Below are positions 17,099 to 25,633 of a stretch of 64,000 bases of DNA, one piece after another. The DNA is taken from positions 3,440,501 to 3,504,500 of the forward strand of contig NZ_CP009286.1 of the NCBI RefSeq assembly GCF_000758685.1, in the 5' to 3' direction. The translations under genes and the position numbers were made by a program. Position 1 is the first letter of the stretch. Each line of letters begins with the position of its first letter. The notes under the pieces were generated by a model, which saw only the letters and a program-made list of their open reading frames with translations, was not told where the DNA came from and made no database searches. The stretch comes from Paenibacillus stellifer (GTDB taxonomy: Bacteria > Bacillota > Bacilli > Paenibacillales > Paenibacillaceae).

Positions 17099-17146
17099 TT
17101 GGTATATTATGCCTGAAAACGCAGTCAGATGTCATAAGGAGGGACC

Positions 17147-18634
17147 ATGAAACCAATGGTAAAGAGAACGCCCCTGCTGCTGGGGGGAGTCATGCTTGTT
17201 CTTGCGCTGTTAACAGGCTGCGGGCAGGAACAGGCGGAGGCTGTCCAGCAGAGCCCTGTTCCGACGCCTGCAGCCAGCGCCAAGCCGGACAGCGGCAGCT
17301 TCATCGGACGTATCGATTCCATCGATGGAAGTGAACTGACTTTGACGAAAGCGGCGGCCGACGAGACAACCGGCGGAGCGGAAACTGATAATAGCTCCGG
17401 CACGCTGGAGTCTTCGTCGCAAGACTCAGGAGCCGTCATCGGCGGGTCATCGACAGCCGAATCCGGTGGCGGGGACCCGGAAGCCGCTTCAGCAACTGGC
17501 GGAGCGAGTACGCTGGACACAGGAAATGGCGAAGCAGGCGAAGTATCGAAAGCGGCTAACAACGGTAATCAGTCATTCACCGATAATCAGTCATTTAATG
17601 GTGAGCAGATCACGATTACGGTAAATGACAGCACGCAGTACGCAGGTTCCGGCAGCAGCTCGGAAGCTGCGATCGGACTCGCCGATCTGAAGGCCGGCGA
17701 TGTCGTCAGGGTTACCCTGACGGACGGCATGCTGCTGGCCGTCCGGATCGAGCGGCTGCAGCCGCAGGGCGGTGGCATGCTGCCGGCGGCTTCGCCGGGC
17801 GCCGCCGCACAGGCGACGCCTTCGGCAGCTCCGGCCGCTGCGCCATCGGCCGGCAAGGGAACGCCGCCGCCATCCGGCGCTGGCGGCAAGGGCGCACCGC
17901 CGGCCGGCGACAAGGCCGGCGGCTCCGGCACGCCGCCGAGCGGAATGCCCGCCGGCGGCAAAGGCGGCGCCCCTGGGGACCGGGGCGCGGGCGGCTCGCC
18001 GCCAAGCGGCGCTCCGGCCGGGAACCGGGCCGGAGCGGGCCAGGCGGCGAGCGCGAAGCCGGCCGCATCGGCGAAAGCGGCCGCAACCCCGGCCGCCGGA
18101 GCACCGGCGGCCACCGCGAAGCCCGCCGCATCTTCGGCGGCGGCTCCGAGCCCCGGGCTTGCCGCAGCTGCAAGCCCGGGCAAGGCCGAAGCTCCCGGCG
18201 GCGGCGAAGGCGCCATGAGCTTCGGCAAGATCAAGAGCATCGGGACCGGGACGATCACCGTGTACACCGCCGAGGCTCCCACCGCTCCGCAGGGTGGAGC
18301 GGCAGGCGGTAACGGCGGCCCTGCGGGAAGCCCGATGCCACTCCCAAGCGGCAGCCCGCCCGCTGCCGGTGAAGGCCCCTCCGCCGCTGGCAGTCCGGGC
18401 GGCGGACAGCCGCAGCAGAGCTTCACCAGCGAGACCGTCACTCTTACGGTGAACGCGGAGACGAAGCTTGTGTCCGTCAGCATGACGAATGGCAAACGGA
18501 CAGAGACGGCAATTACCTTAAGCGAACTGAAAGCCGGGGACGTCATTCAGTACGTGCTGAAGAGCGGTTCAAAGATTGCCGAGAGCATTACGCTCACCGA
18601 TACGGGAAGCGGCGGGAACGACCAAACAAGTTGA
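17147..18634 (+). CDS. Large lipoprotein: two similar beta domains joined by an Ala/Pro/Gly-rich linker
   Basis: A 495-residue protein with a lipoprotein signal (VLALLTGCGQEQ). Two similar domains flank a linker: residues of about 45-205 (SFIGRIDSIDGSELTLTKA ... DLKAGDVVRVTLTDGMLLAV) and about 360-490 (SFGKIKSIGTGTITVYTAE ... ELKAGDVIQYVLKSGSKIAE). Both contain an L-K-A-G-D-V turn and look like DUF5666/OB-type beta modules. The linker (about 205-350) is almost purely Ala, Pro, Gly, Ser and Lys, with DNA far more GC-rich than the surroundings. Probably spans the cell wall. Function unknown; preceded by the 22-bp repeats. Confidence 0.72.
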   Translation: MKPMVKRTPLLLGGVMLVLALLTGCGQEQAEAVQQSPVPTPAASAKPDSGSFIGRIDSIDGSELTLTKAAADETTGGAETDNSSGTLESSSQDSGAVIGGSSTAESGGGDPEAASATGGASTLDTGNGEAGEVSKAANNGNQSFTDNQSFNGEQITITVNDSTQYAGSGSSSEAAIGLADLKAGDVVRVTLTDGMLLAVRIERLQPQGGGMLPAASPGAAAQATPSAAPAAAPSAGKGTPPPSGAGGKGAPPAGDKAGGSGTPPSGMPAGGKGGAPGDRGAGGSPPSGAPAGNRAGAGQAASAKPAASAKAAATPAAGAPAATAKPAASSAAAPSPGLAAAASPGKAEAPGGGEGAMSFGKIKSIGTGTITVYTAEAPTAPQGGAAGGNGGPAGSPMPLPSGSPPAAGEGPSAAGSPGGGQPQQSFTSETVTLTVNAETKLVSVSMTNGKRTETAITLSELKAGDVIQYVLKSGSKIAESITLTDTGSGGNDQTS

Positions 18635-18690
18635 GGATAGATGATCTGTGCCGGCTTAACGTCTAGCATTACAGATCGAACAACGGCAAT

Positions 18691-18720
18691 AAGCCCCCTC
18701 ACCGCAAGGTGAAGGGGCTT
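18691..18720. terminator. Bidirectional terminator
   Basis: AAGCCCC-C-TCACC and GGTGA-A-GGGGCTT pair around GCAA, with one mismatch. It lies between the convergent lipoprotein gene and the gene at 18754-19134. Confidence 0.75.
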
Positions 18721-18753
18721 CCCTCTTGTTCAAACTAACGCCCGATCCTGTAA

Positions 18754-19134
18754 CTAAATCAGCGAAATCGCCAGCAGATTGAACAGAACGAGCGGCAGAA
18801 GAGCGCCGCCTGCCGGATAGACCGACGGGTAAGGATAATAAGAAGGATATGGATGATACGGGTACGGATAGAATCCGCGAACCGGCGCTGGCGTGATCGT
18901 TGTTGTCGTTGTCGTGCTCGTTGCTTCAGCCGCAATCGTCAAATACAGATGACCCGTATCAAGTCCTGCAATGCAGCCTTCATACACTTCACCGTCAATC
19001 GTCTGGACCCGTACCTTCTGATTTATATACGGCTTCAGTGAGCCGTGCATATGGTCGCGCACTTTTCTCACATGATGAAGCGAGGTCGGGTCGGCCTGAT
19101 AAATCAGGCTCTGGGTGCCGGGATAAGTTGACAT
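18754..19134 (-). CDS. Protein with an LSm-like segment and a Tyr/Pro-rich tail
   Basis: A 126-residue protein. Residues of about 35-75 (INQKVRVQTIDGEVYEGCIA, GLDTGHLYLTIA) look like an LSm-type beta strand pair. They are followed by a Thr run, then a Tyr-Pro repeat tail (RGFYPYPYHPYPSYYPYPS) and a hydrophobic C-terminus (LLPLVLFNLLAISLI). Tyr/Pro-rich tails occur in spore coat and surface proteins, but I cannot name the family. The ATG at 19134 follows AAAGGATTGAG; an upstream ATG at 19179 is less supported. Confidence 0.65.
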   Translation of the reverse strand: MSTYPGTQSLIYQADPTSLHHVRKVRDHMHGSLKPYINQKVRVQTIDGEVYEGCIAGLDTGHLYLTIAAEATSTTTTTTITPAPVRGFYPYPYHPYPSYYPYPSVYPAGGALLPLVLFNLLAISLI

Positions 19135-19388
19135 AAGCTCAATCCTTTCGGAGCTGAATTTTGCTACTATCCTATGCATTAGCCCAGTGCCCTGTTCCGC
19201 ATTTTGAAGCGTAAAGTTTCCATTTCATTAAAGTAGAAGCTGGAAAGCAGCTCCTGCACCCACCGTCCCCATACCCTCTCTCTTGGCAAGTCTAGCTTCA
19301 TTTCCTCCAAACTTGCAGCCGCAGGCTTAAAGAAGACGTGATTCGTTAACACTAGGAGTGCAAGATGATTACCGTAAGGAGGGTTCAT

Positions 19389-19568
19389 ATGAATGAACTG
19401 AAACGCAACAAGCTGAATAACCCAGAAAATGAAGAGAGCAGCATTTCAGGTTCGGGCGGCCTGCAACAATCCGGGGATGCCGACGATGGCTTGAAATCCG
19501 CCGAGGAACTGGAGCAAGCTGCGAAGCTGGTTGATGCTATGGAGCAGCCGGACAGCTTCGAATACTAA
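19389..19568 (+). CDS. Small acidic hydrophilic protein, 59 residues
   Basis: A short frame from ATG 19389 (MNELKRNKLNNPENEESS...) behind TAAGGAGGGTT, ending at 19568. The product is acidic, Ser/Gly/Asp-rich and probably disordered, with a helical Glu/Ala-rich end (SAEELEQAAKLVDAMEQ). A strong terminator follows at once. No family recognised. Confidence 0.65.
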   Translation: MNELKRNKLNNPENEESSISGSGGLQQSGDADDGLKSAEELEQAAKLVDAMEQPDSFEY

Positions 19569-19636
19569 ACGGCCGTCAGCCGGCGGATGCGCTTCGCTAC
19601 AGAGAAGCGCATCTGCCGGCATAACGGCCGTTTTTT
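19567..19636 (+). terminator. Long intrinsic terminator
   Basis: AAACGGCCGT and ACGGCCGTTT close a long stem that also pairs GCCGGCGGATGCGCTTC with GAAGCGCATCTGCCGGC, followed by six T. It overlaps the stop region of the convergent levanase gene and may act on both strands. Confidence 0.85.
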
Positions 19637-21218
19637 AACGGGAGGAATACGTCTGAATCACTACATTCTCAAAGACTGCCGTTCCGCCTTCCGCATACAG
19701 GCTGATGCCCTGATCCTTCGCATCCGGAAAGACCAGATTGGAGAAGACGGTCTCCCCATCGTCCACGAACACCTCAATGCTTAACCGGTCGACGAAGATC
19801 GTCAGGTGAACCTTCTTCGCGTCCGGACTCAGCGGCGCTCTGCTCTCGGCACGGTTCCCCGTCCGGTCAGGATTCCCCGTTGAACCTCTGTTCACATACA
19901 GATACCCGCCCTGGGCGAACACGCCAATGTCCACATGTGACTTTCCGTCCGGCGATTCCATCAGCCTGAAACCGGCATTCCGGACGCTGCTCCAGGAAAT
20001 ATCTGCATCCAGCCGATAGGCGGCTCCCGCAGGGTGCAGACTTTCATTCCCCTCAAGTTCGATGCGCGGATACATCTCTGTCCCCAGTGTCTTGGATTGC
20101 AGCGCGGGCAAGGCTGTAGACAGCAGCGTATACCCATCTTCCCGGTGTGCGAGCCGGATCTCGCGAACGATGGAATCCATACCGTTGTACCCTTCCCGTA
20201 CCGACGGGTTGTTGTCCGGATAGTCCCAGCTGTTCATCCAGGCCAGCGCGTATCGATGATCGAAGAGATCGTCAGCCGCACCGTCCTCAAATGTGACCGC
20301 ACCGTACCAGTCGAACCCGTAATCGAGCCACTGCGGCTCCTTCCGGTCAGGCACAAAGGCTGTTCCATCGAAGCTGCCGGTCCAATAAGCATACGTTCCC
20401 GGCTTGCCCACCCGTTTCCCGTTGGCGCTGACGCCGAGCACATAACGGTACTGCCCGTCATCCGCACGCATCACATACAAATCCGGACATTCCATGAGTC
20501 CGATATTTTCAGTGACGAATCCGCTCACGTACTGCCACTCCTTCAGGTTCGAAGAGGCATAGAAGCCGATCTTGTCACCCTCCGCAAGCGTCATTACCCA
20601 TTTGCCGGAGCCATCGTCCCAAATAATCTTCGGGTCGCGGAAATCGGCACTTCCGGGATTGGCCAGCACAGGCTCCGTCCCATAGGGCTTGAAGGTGTCT
20701 CCTCCATCCGTGCTGTACCACAGAAACTGCTCCTGCTTCCCGTCGTTACCCGACGGCTGGGTCAGAACGGCGATGAACGCCCCCGGCCCAAAGCCCGCTG
20801 TATTCTCTTCATCCACGACGACTGAACCCGACCAAATATCTCCGTTCACCGTAGTGAATTTCGGAATAGCAATGCCTTTATCCTGCCAGTTCACCAGATC
20901 GCTGGATACCGCATGACGCCATTCCGTACCGCTGCCGGAGAGATAGTCTCCATTGTACAGGTAGTAATAGTGATACTGCCCGTTCGCATACACCGGCCGC
21001 TGCGGGTCGTTCTTCCACTTGTCCGGAACTGTAAAATGGAAGACCGGCCGCAAACCGATTTTCTGATGATTATCGTTGTTATACGTATCAATGGATGACT
21101 TCTTGATATCCGGCTTCGCATCCTTGTTCAAGGACGTTTCATATCCTGCAAGCCATATCGCGATCAGACAGCCGGCAAGAATCATTGCCCCCGCGGCCTT
21201 CCGTCCCTTGGACGTCAT
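19635..21218 (-). CDS. levB: GH32 levanase/endolevanase (LevB-like)
   Basis: A 527-residue glycoside hydrolase of family 32. The nucleophile Asp is in WKNDPQRP, the transition-state Asp in FRDPKI, and the acid/base Glu in MECPDLY; a C-terminal beta-sandwich follows (VHLTIFVDRLSIEVFVDDGE). The N-terminus has one hydrophobic helix containing LAGC, so it is either lipid-anchored or membrane-tethered. It starts 4 bases after sacB, as in the sacB-levB operon of Bacillus subtilis, where LevB hydrolyses levan made by SacB. Confidence 0.9.
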   Translation of the reverse strand: MTSKGRKAAGAMILAGCLIAIWLAGYETSLNKDAKPDIKKSSIDTYNNDNHQKIGLRPVFHFTVPDKWKNDPQRPVYANGQYHYYYLYNGDYLSGSGTEWRHAVSSDLVNWQDKGIAIPKFTTVNGDIWSGSVVVDEENTAGFGPGAFIAVLTQPSGNDGKQEQFLWYSTDGGDTFKPYGTEPVLANPGSADFRDPKIIWDDGSGKWVMTLAEGDKIGFYASSNLKEWQYVSGFVTENIGLMECPDLYVMRADDGQYRYVLGVSANGKRVGKPGTYAYWTGSFDGTAFVPDRKEPQWLDYGFDWYGAVTFEDGAADDLFDHRYALAWMNSWDYPDNNPSVREGYNGMDSIVREIRLAHREDGYTLLSTALPALQSKTLGTEMYPRIELEGNESLHPAGAAYRLDADISWSSVRNAGFRLMESPDGKSHVDIGVFAQGGYLYVNRGSTGNPDRTGNRAESRAPLSPDAKKVHLTIFVDRLSIEVFVDDGETVFSNLVFPDAKDQGISLYAEGGTAVFENVVIQTYSSR

Positions 21219-21222
21219 TCGA

Positions 21223-22680
21223 TTACTTGATTGTCAGCTGGCCCTGCTCCAGGATGCTGCCTTCCACAACCGAGGTTTTGGAGTTCTTGATGTTCAGCAC
21301 GAAGCTTGGAGCGAAGGTGGACTTGCGGTCGCTGTACAGACCCCGGTTCGTCATATAGCTTGTGATAACGACATCATTGCCTGTTCCCTGCGGAATGGCG
21401 AAATGCGAATACGTCCAGGTGATATCATTAGGGTCCAGATCCATATGCAGGACAAGGCCCGTTTTGTTCAAAGGCTTGTAAGGTCCGGTAAGCGAGTTCG
21501 ACTCATAGCCGAGCATGTAGACATCCTCTGCGCCGATTCCGTCAATTGTCATTTTGGCGCCACGGGAGTCGGTGAACAGATACCATTTGCCGTTCATCTT
21601 GAATACATTCGCCCGTTCGATTTCATCCGTTACCGTATTGGAGGCGATCAGCGGATTCATGACGCGCTTCAGGGTATAATCGTCGTTAAGCTCAATGATG
21701 CCAAGCGAACCGTTGGCGAGCTCAGCCAGCCATTTGTTGGGACTGCTCAGGAGCTTGCTTTTCTCCTCATTAAAAAACTTGGTGCTGCCGCCGTAGAACA
21801 CCTTGTTATTAAAGGCATCCTCGCCCTGGTAGCCGTCATCCGTCCCCGTGTTGGATTCGAACACCAGATACTTATGCCCTTGATCTTCCACATAATGCGG
21901 ATCTCTCAAGGTGTGGTTATCGGCATAGTTGCCGCCGCTAAAGGCTTGATCGACCGTCTGGTACAGCTTGCCGTCCCCGTCAAAAATCGATTTAAGATCC
22001 TCAACGCCGTCCACTTTCAGCGTTTGTTCATCTGGCTGAGATACATTGATCTGGGCGGTAGTCAGCGTCTGCTTGCCGAAGAAGCCGTTCGCCGGGTCCC
22101 AGCCTTGACGATTCGTATAGAACAACCGGATCTGGCCGTCCGATGTCAGAGTCGCCGAACCCGACCATTCCTCTGCCTGATTGTTCAGAATCGGATCATT
22201 TGAAACATATTTGTCGCTGTCCTTGAACACGCGGCCGGCATTCTTCCAGGCATCGATCGAGTTGTCGCCCGCTTTTTTGTAGAACAGATAGATGAAGGTG
22301 TCCCATCCCTTCTTGGGATCGCCCGCCAGTGCGAATACGACCTGGTAGCCGTTGTAATTCGCGACCGTACCGTCCGCATTCTGCAGCGGCCAGCTGTCCC
22401 ATACATCCAGATCGATCAGATTCCCGTTCGAGTCATAGCCTTTGGCGGAAGGGATATTCTTGATAGACGAAGCATCGAACTGGGGAACCTTGAACTGCGC
22501 GCTCTGCTGCTGCTCCGGAATCTCCAGCATATCCGCCCGTGTGATATGAGAAATTCCGTATGTTTCTTTATAATCGACACTGTTCTTCCCTTGTGCAAAA
22601 GCCGAAGTCCCGCCTCCTGCCAGCAGAACCGCTGTGCAGGTTACCGCCGTCGCTTGTCTTGCCAACTTTTTGATGTTCAT
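21223..22680 (-). CDS. sacB: Levansucrase
   Basis: Secreted GH68 levansucrase that uses sucrose to build levan and release glucose. The 485-residue protein has a signal peptide (MNIKKLARQATAVTCTAVLL, cleavage near AFA), the nucleophile motif VWDSWPLQNADG, the RDP motif (HTLRDPHYVED) and the acid/base motif DEIERANVFKM. Length and order match SacB of Bacillus. Expression is controlled by a RAT/terminator switch in its leader and, by inference, by the antiterminator gene just upstream. Confidence 0.97.
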   Translation of the reverse strand: MNIKKLARQATAVTCTAVLLAGGGTSAFAQGKNSVDYKETYGISHITRADMLEIPEQQQSAQFKVPQFDASSIKNIPSAKGYDSNGNLIDLDVWDSWPLQNADGTVANYNGYQVVFALAGDPKKGWDTFIYLFYKKAGDNSIDAWKNAGRVFKDSDKYVSNDPILNNQAEEWSGSATLTSDGQIRLFYTNRQGWDPANGFFGKQTLTTAQINVSQPDEQTLKVDGVEDLKSIFDGDGKLYQTVDQAFSGGNYADNHTLRDPHYVEDQGHKYLVFESNTGTDDGYQGEDAFNNKVFYGGSTKFFNEEKSKLLSSPNKWLAELANGSLGIIELNDDYTLKRVMNPLIASNTVTDEIERANVFKMNGKWYLFTDSRGAKMTIDGIGAEDVYMLGYESNSLTGPYKPLNKTGLVLHMDLDPNDITWTYSHFAIPQGTGNDVVITSYMTNRGLYSDRKSTFAPSFVLNIKNSKTSVVEGSILEQGQLTIK

Positions 22681-22720
22681 TTTTCAGTCTCCTCTTCTCT
22701 CCATTTTGGTTTTGCTCAAC

Positions 22721-22792
22721 AAAAAAAGACCTAAAATTCCCGGAATGAAATTCAGATAACGCTCTGAATTCCCCCGAAGGATTTTAGGTCTT
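22721..22792 (-). terminator. Conditional terminator in the sacB leader
   Basis: On the minus strand AAGACCTAAAAT pairs with ATTTTAGGTCTT, with an inner ATTCAGA/TGAAT stem, followed by a run of seven T. Its 5' arm overlaps the RAT element, so the two structures are mutually exclusive. Confidence 0.92.
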
Positions 22793-22814
22793 GCCTGCCG
22801 AGCAGTAACAATCC
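22779..22814 (-). promoter_or_regulatory. RAT: ribonucleic antiterminator site of sacB
   Basis: The minus strand carries GGATTGTTACTGC, then GCAGGCAAGACCT, the classic RAT recognised by SacY/SacT/LicT-type proteins, here with a CG..G variant apical loop. Binding of the antiterminator would stabilise this hairpin and prevent formation of the overlapping terminator. A -10-like TAGAAT lies upstream at 22841-22846. Confidence 0.93.
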
Positions 22815-22931
22815 CACAATGTGAAGTTGTCTCGCGGTCTATTCTATCGATAAAAGCGCGGGTAAGGCTATAGACGAAAGTGCCCAATTCCAAACCGGGA
22901 CTATGGCCTTATTGCCAACTTAAAGTTGTTT

Positions 22932-23798
22932 TCAAATGGAAGACAACCCGCTGGAAGCGTCCTCCATCCGGCGGCCGAGCCGGTTGATCTCAAGCGCCAG
23001 TAGGACAAGCTGGCCGTCGGTAAAGACGTAACCGTAATCGTCGTCAACCTCGTCCGCAATCCGACAGGCCTGTCCATAGACAAGCGGATAGCGCTCCTTG
23101 GCGATTCTGACGATTTCCGGGTCCAGCTCGCCGCGAGGTATGCCCGTTGTGTCGTCGGTCTGCAGCATATTTTCCAGCTGATTCACAAGCCGTTCGTAGT
23201 TGGCCGACTGCCGGTTCAAGCGGACCCCGGCCTCTCTCTCCACTCCTTCTGTTATATCCCGGATCATGGCGGCCAGCTCTGGAGAAGAGTGACAAGCGCC
23301 CGCGTTGGCCCAGGCGGTGTGGATATGCATGGCAATATAGCCGACCTCATCGTCGGGGATCTCCACCTGAAGCTTCTCGCGTATAAGACTTTTGGCATAT
23401 TGGCCGATTTCGAATTCCCTCGGATACAGAATGCGGATTTCCGCAAGCAGCGTATGCTGGATCAGCATTCCTCTGCTTAACCGCTCAAGGGCATAAGACA
23501 AATGATCACTCAGCGCGATATGCACCGGCTTGTTGAAGGTAACCCCAAGTTCTTGTTCCGCATGCGCGATAATACACTCCGACACCGCGATCTCCTCTTC
23601 GGGCAGCGATCTCAGCATTTCCTGCAGATGGCCGTACTGATCCGCATCGTCTTTAATAAAGACCTTCTCGATTCGGTCGGGATCGATGATATCGTTCTTC
23701 CCTTTTTGATAAGCAATCCCGGAGCCCATTACAATCTTCTCTTCACCGCCGTCGAGCGCGACGACCGCATTGTTGTTCAGAATTTTTTTGATCTTCAT
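22932..23798 (-). CDS. sacT: PRD-containing transcription antiterminator (SacT/SacY family)
   Basis: BglG/SacY-family antiterminator. The 288-residue protein has an N-terminal CAT RNA-binding domain (MKIKKILNNNAVVALDGGEE), PRD1 (about 65-170; HIALSDHLSYALERL) and PRD2 (about 170-285; EVGYIAMHIHTAWAN), with the conserved His residues that take phosphoryl groups from PTS proteins. ATG 23798 follows AGGAGAC and overlaps the sacP stop by 4 bases. It should act on the RAT before sacB. Whether it is a SacT or SacY orthologue cannot be told by eye. Confidence 0.93.
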   Translation of the reverse strand: MKIKKILNNNAVVALDGGEEKIVMGSGIAYQKGKNDIIDPDRIEKVFIKDDADQYGHLQEMLRSLPEEEIAVSECIIAHAEQELGVTFNKPVHIALSDHLSYALERLSRGMLIQHTLLAEIRILYPREFEIGQYAKSLIREKLQVEIPDDEVGYIAMHIHTAWANAGACHSSPELAAMIRDITEGVEREAGVRLNRQSANYERLVNQLENMLQTDDTTGIPRGELDPEIVRIAKERYPLVYGQACRIADEVDDDYGYVFTDGQLVLLALEINRLGRRMEDASSGLSSI

Positions 23799-25324
23799 GA
23801 TAGTCTCCTGTGCTTGGCCTGACCTAGATGACAAATCCCCGCCGGAAGCCGAACTCCCCGCCCCCCGAGTCCCCAGGTGACGGCAAAAGCCGTGCCCGCT
23901 GCGATCACAATCCCGATCAGGTAATGAATCAGGTTGCTCTGCCCTGCCGGAATGACAAAGGCCAGCATCGGAATGCCGGTCAGTCCGAACGAATTGGCCA
24001 CTACCTGATGATAAGCAACGTAAGCGCCGCCTGCCGCTCCTCCAGCAGCCGCACCAAGAAAGGGATAGCCCCGCCTTAGATTGACGCCGAACACCACCGG
24101 CTCCGTAATGCCGAGAAAAGCCGTGATCGAAGCCATAAGCGTGATCCTTCTCTCGCTGTGATCCAGCGTTCGGGCATAAACAGCGAGCCCCGCTCCTCCC
24201 TGGGCGATATTGGCCATCGACCAGATTGGCAGCAGGAAGTTCACGCCAATAGCGGGATTGGCTATGAGTCCAACTTCAATCGCTTGAATGCCGTGATGGA
24301 GTCCTGTCAGGACGATGAATCCGTAGACTCCGCCCAGGATGAGTCCGAATAGCGTACCTCCAAGATGATAAGCCTGCTCCAGCAGCCCGCTCAGGATGCT
24401 GCCAAGATGACCCGTTACCGGCCCGATGACCAGAACGGCAATGCTGCCGCCCAGTAGCAGACTTGAGAAGGGAACGGCGATCATCGCCGCGGATGACGGT
24501 ACGATTCTGCGCAGCCCTTTTTCAACAAGACTCATCAACAGAACGGCAAGAATTATTGGAATCACAGTCCCTTGATAGCCTAACTGAGGGATGTTGCCCG
24601 CTGCCGCTGCCATGTTGCCAGTTCCCGCTTCACCCGCGGTGATCAGGCTATGGAGCCCAGGTCGCGTCATAATCAGACCGATGGCGGCACCGAGCACCGG
24701 AGTGCCCCCGAACCGCTTGGCCGCATGATAGCCGAACATGACGGGCAGCACCTGAAAGGCGGTGCTTGTCAGCATCGCAAGCAATTGGAAGAGCGCGCTC
24801 TCCTGAGAGATCCAGCCGAACGCCCGGATGGCGCTGATCAATCCGAGCAGCATTCCGACCGCGACAAAGATCGGTATCATCGGAATGACGATATCGGACA
24901 GCAAAGAGACAGCCGCAAACGAACGGCGCAGAAGCGCTGCTATTCCGGTCCTTTTTTGTGGAGGCAGCGATTGCAGTGATTGCTTAGACTCCCGATTTGA
25001 AGCCGGACTCTCCCCCGGTTCCTGAAGGAGCCGGACAATGTGGCGGTGTACTTTATACACCATAGCCGGTCCCACAATAATCTGAAGCTGTCCGGACTGC
25101 TTGAACGCACTCTGGACTTCCTTGATACGGCCAAGTCCGGCCTCGTCAGCCAGTTCAGGCCGCCTTAATCTGAGGCGAACCCGGGTCGTACAGTGCGTAA
25201 TCTCCGTTATGTTGCCGGGTCCGCCGGACAGCTCAACCAGCTGATTGGCAAGCTCCCGGACCGATACGCGGCCCGCGTCGCCCTCATTATCGTCCCTAAC
25301 TCTTTCGTGTGTTCCCTGCTCCAT
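23795..25324 (-). CDS. sacP: PTS sucrose-type EIIBC component
   Basis: Sucrose-specific permease of the phosphotransferase system, delivering sucrose-6-phosphate. The 509-residue protein has an EIIB domain (about 20-95) with the phosphorylated Cys in ITEITHCTTRVRLRL, a linker, and an EIIC domain (about 130-509) with about ten membrane helices, including FGYHAAKRFGGTPVLGAAIG and GITEPVVFGVN. No EIIA domain is present, as in B. subtilis SacP, which borrows one. No sucrose-6-phosphate hydrolase gene is seen nearby. Confidence 0.92.
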   Translation of the reverse strand: MEQGTHERVRDDNEGDAGRVSVRELANQLVELSGGPGNITEITHCTTRVRLRLRRPELADEAGLGRIKEVQSAFKQSGQLQIIVGPAMVYKVHRHIVRLLQEPGESPASNRESKQSLQSLPPQKRTGIAALLRRSFAAVSLLSDIVIPMIPIFVAVGMLLGLISAIRAFGWISQESALFQLLAMLTSTAFQVLPVMFGYHAAKRFGGTPVLGAAIGLIMTRPGLHSLITAGEAGTGNMAAAAGNIPQLGYQGTVIPIILAVLLMSLVEKGLRRIVPSSAAMIAVPFSSLLLGGSIAVLVIGPVTGHLGSILSGLLEQAYHLGGTLFGLILGGVYGFIVLTGLHHGIQAIEVGLIANPAIGVNFLLPIWSMANIAQGGAGLAVYARTLDHSERRITLMASITAFLGITEPVVFGVNLRRGYPFLGAAAGGAAGGAYVAYHQVVANSFGLTGIPMLAFVIPAGQSNLIHYLIGIVIAAGTAFAVTWGLGGRGVRLPAGICHLGQAKHRRLS

Positions 25325-25633
25325 GACTCTCCCCCTTCCATCCTCACTGAGCACTCGATCGGGTAGCCCCTGTAATCTCTGTCTGCAAAGGCGCTATCAT
25401 CTTTCAAGAGTGGACACATCGAAAAGACTTTTACCCCGAAACGGTTATTCCGGCTATCCTTCCAGCACGAAGATTAGTCCACACACTGGAAAGGATCAGC
25501 CGAAAAAACGGTAAAAGTTACAGATTCGTCATATGTAAGGGTTTGTTTCATTTTCCCAATGATCCGGTTGAAAAGCAATGGTCAATACTTACCACTCAAG
25601 AGCAGTACGATTGACCCATATCAGCAAGGCAGT
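25325..25633 (-). other. sacP upstream region with a long imperfect hairpin
   Basis: No gene is supported. On the minus strand, GGCTGATCCTTTCCAG can pair with CTGGAAGGATAGCC (25448-25502) with a bulge and a mismatch; no T run follows immediately, and no RAT sequence is found. It may be a leader structure of sacP. No clear sigma-A promoter is evident. Confidence 0.4.

Noticed and set aside
17587..18546. 319-codon frame antisense to the large lipoprotein
   Set aside because: A consequence of GC-rich Ala/Pro/Gly codons; the sense strand has a lipobox, a ribosome site and a promoter.
19179..19388. 69-codon minus-strand frame
   Set aside because: It ends in the promoter region of the 59-residue gene and has no site or family.
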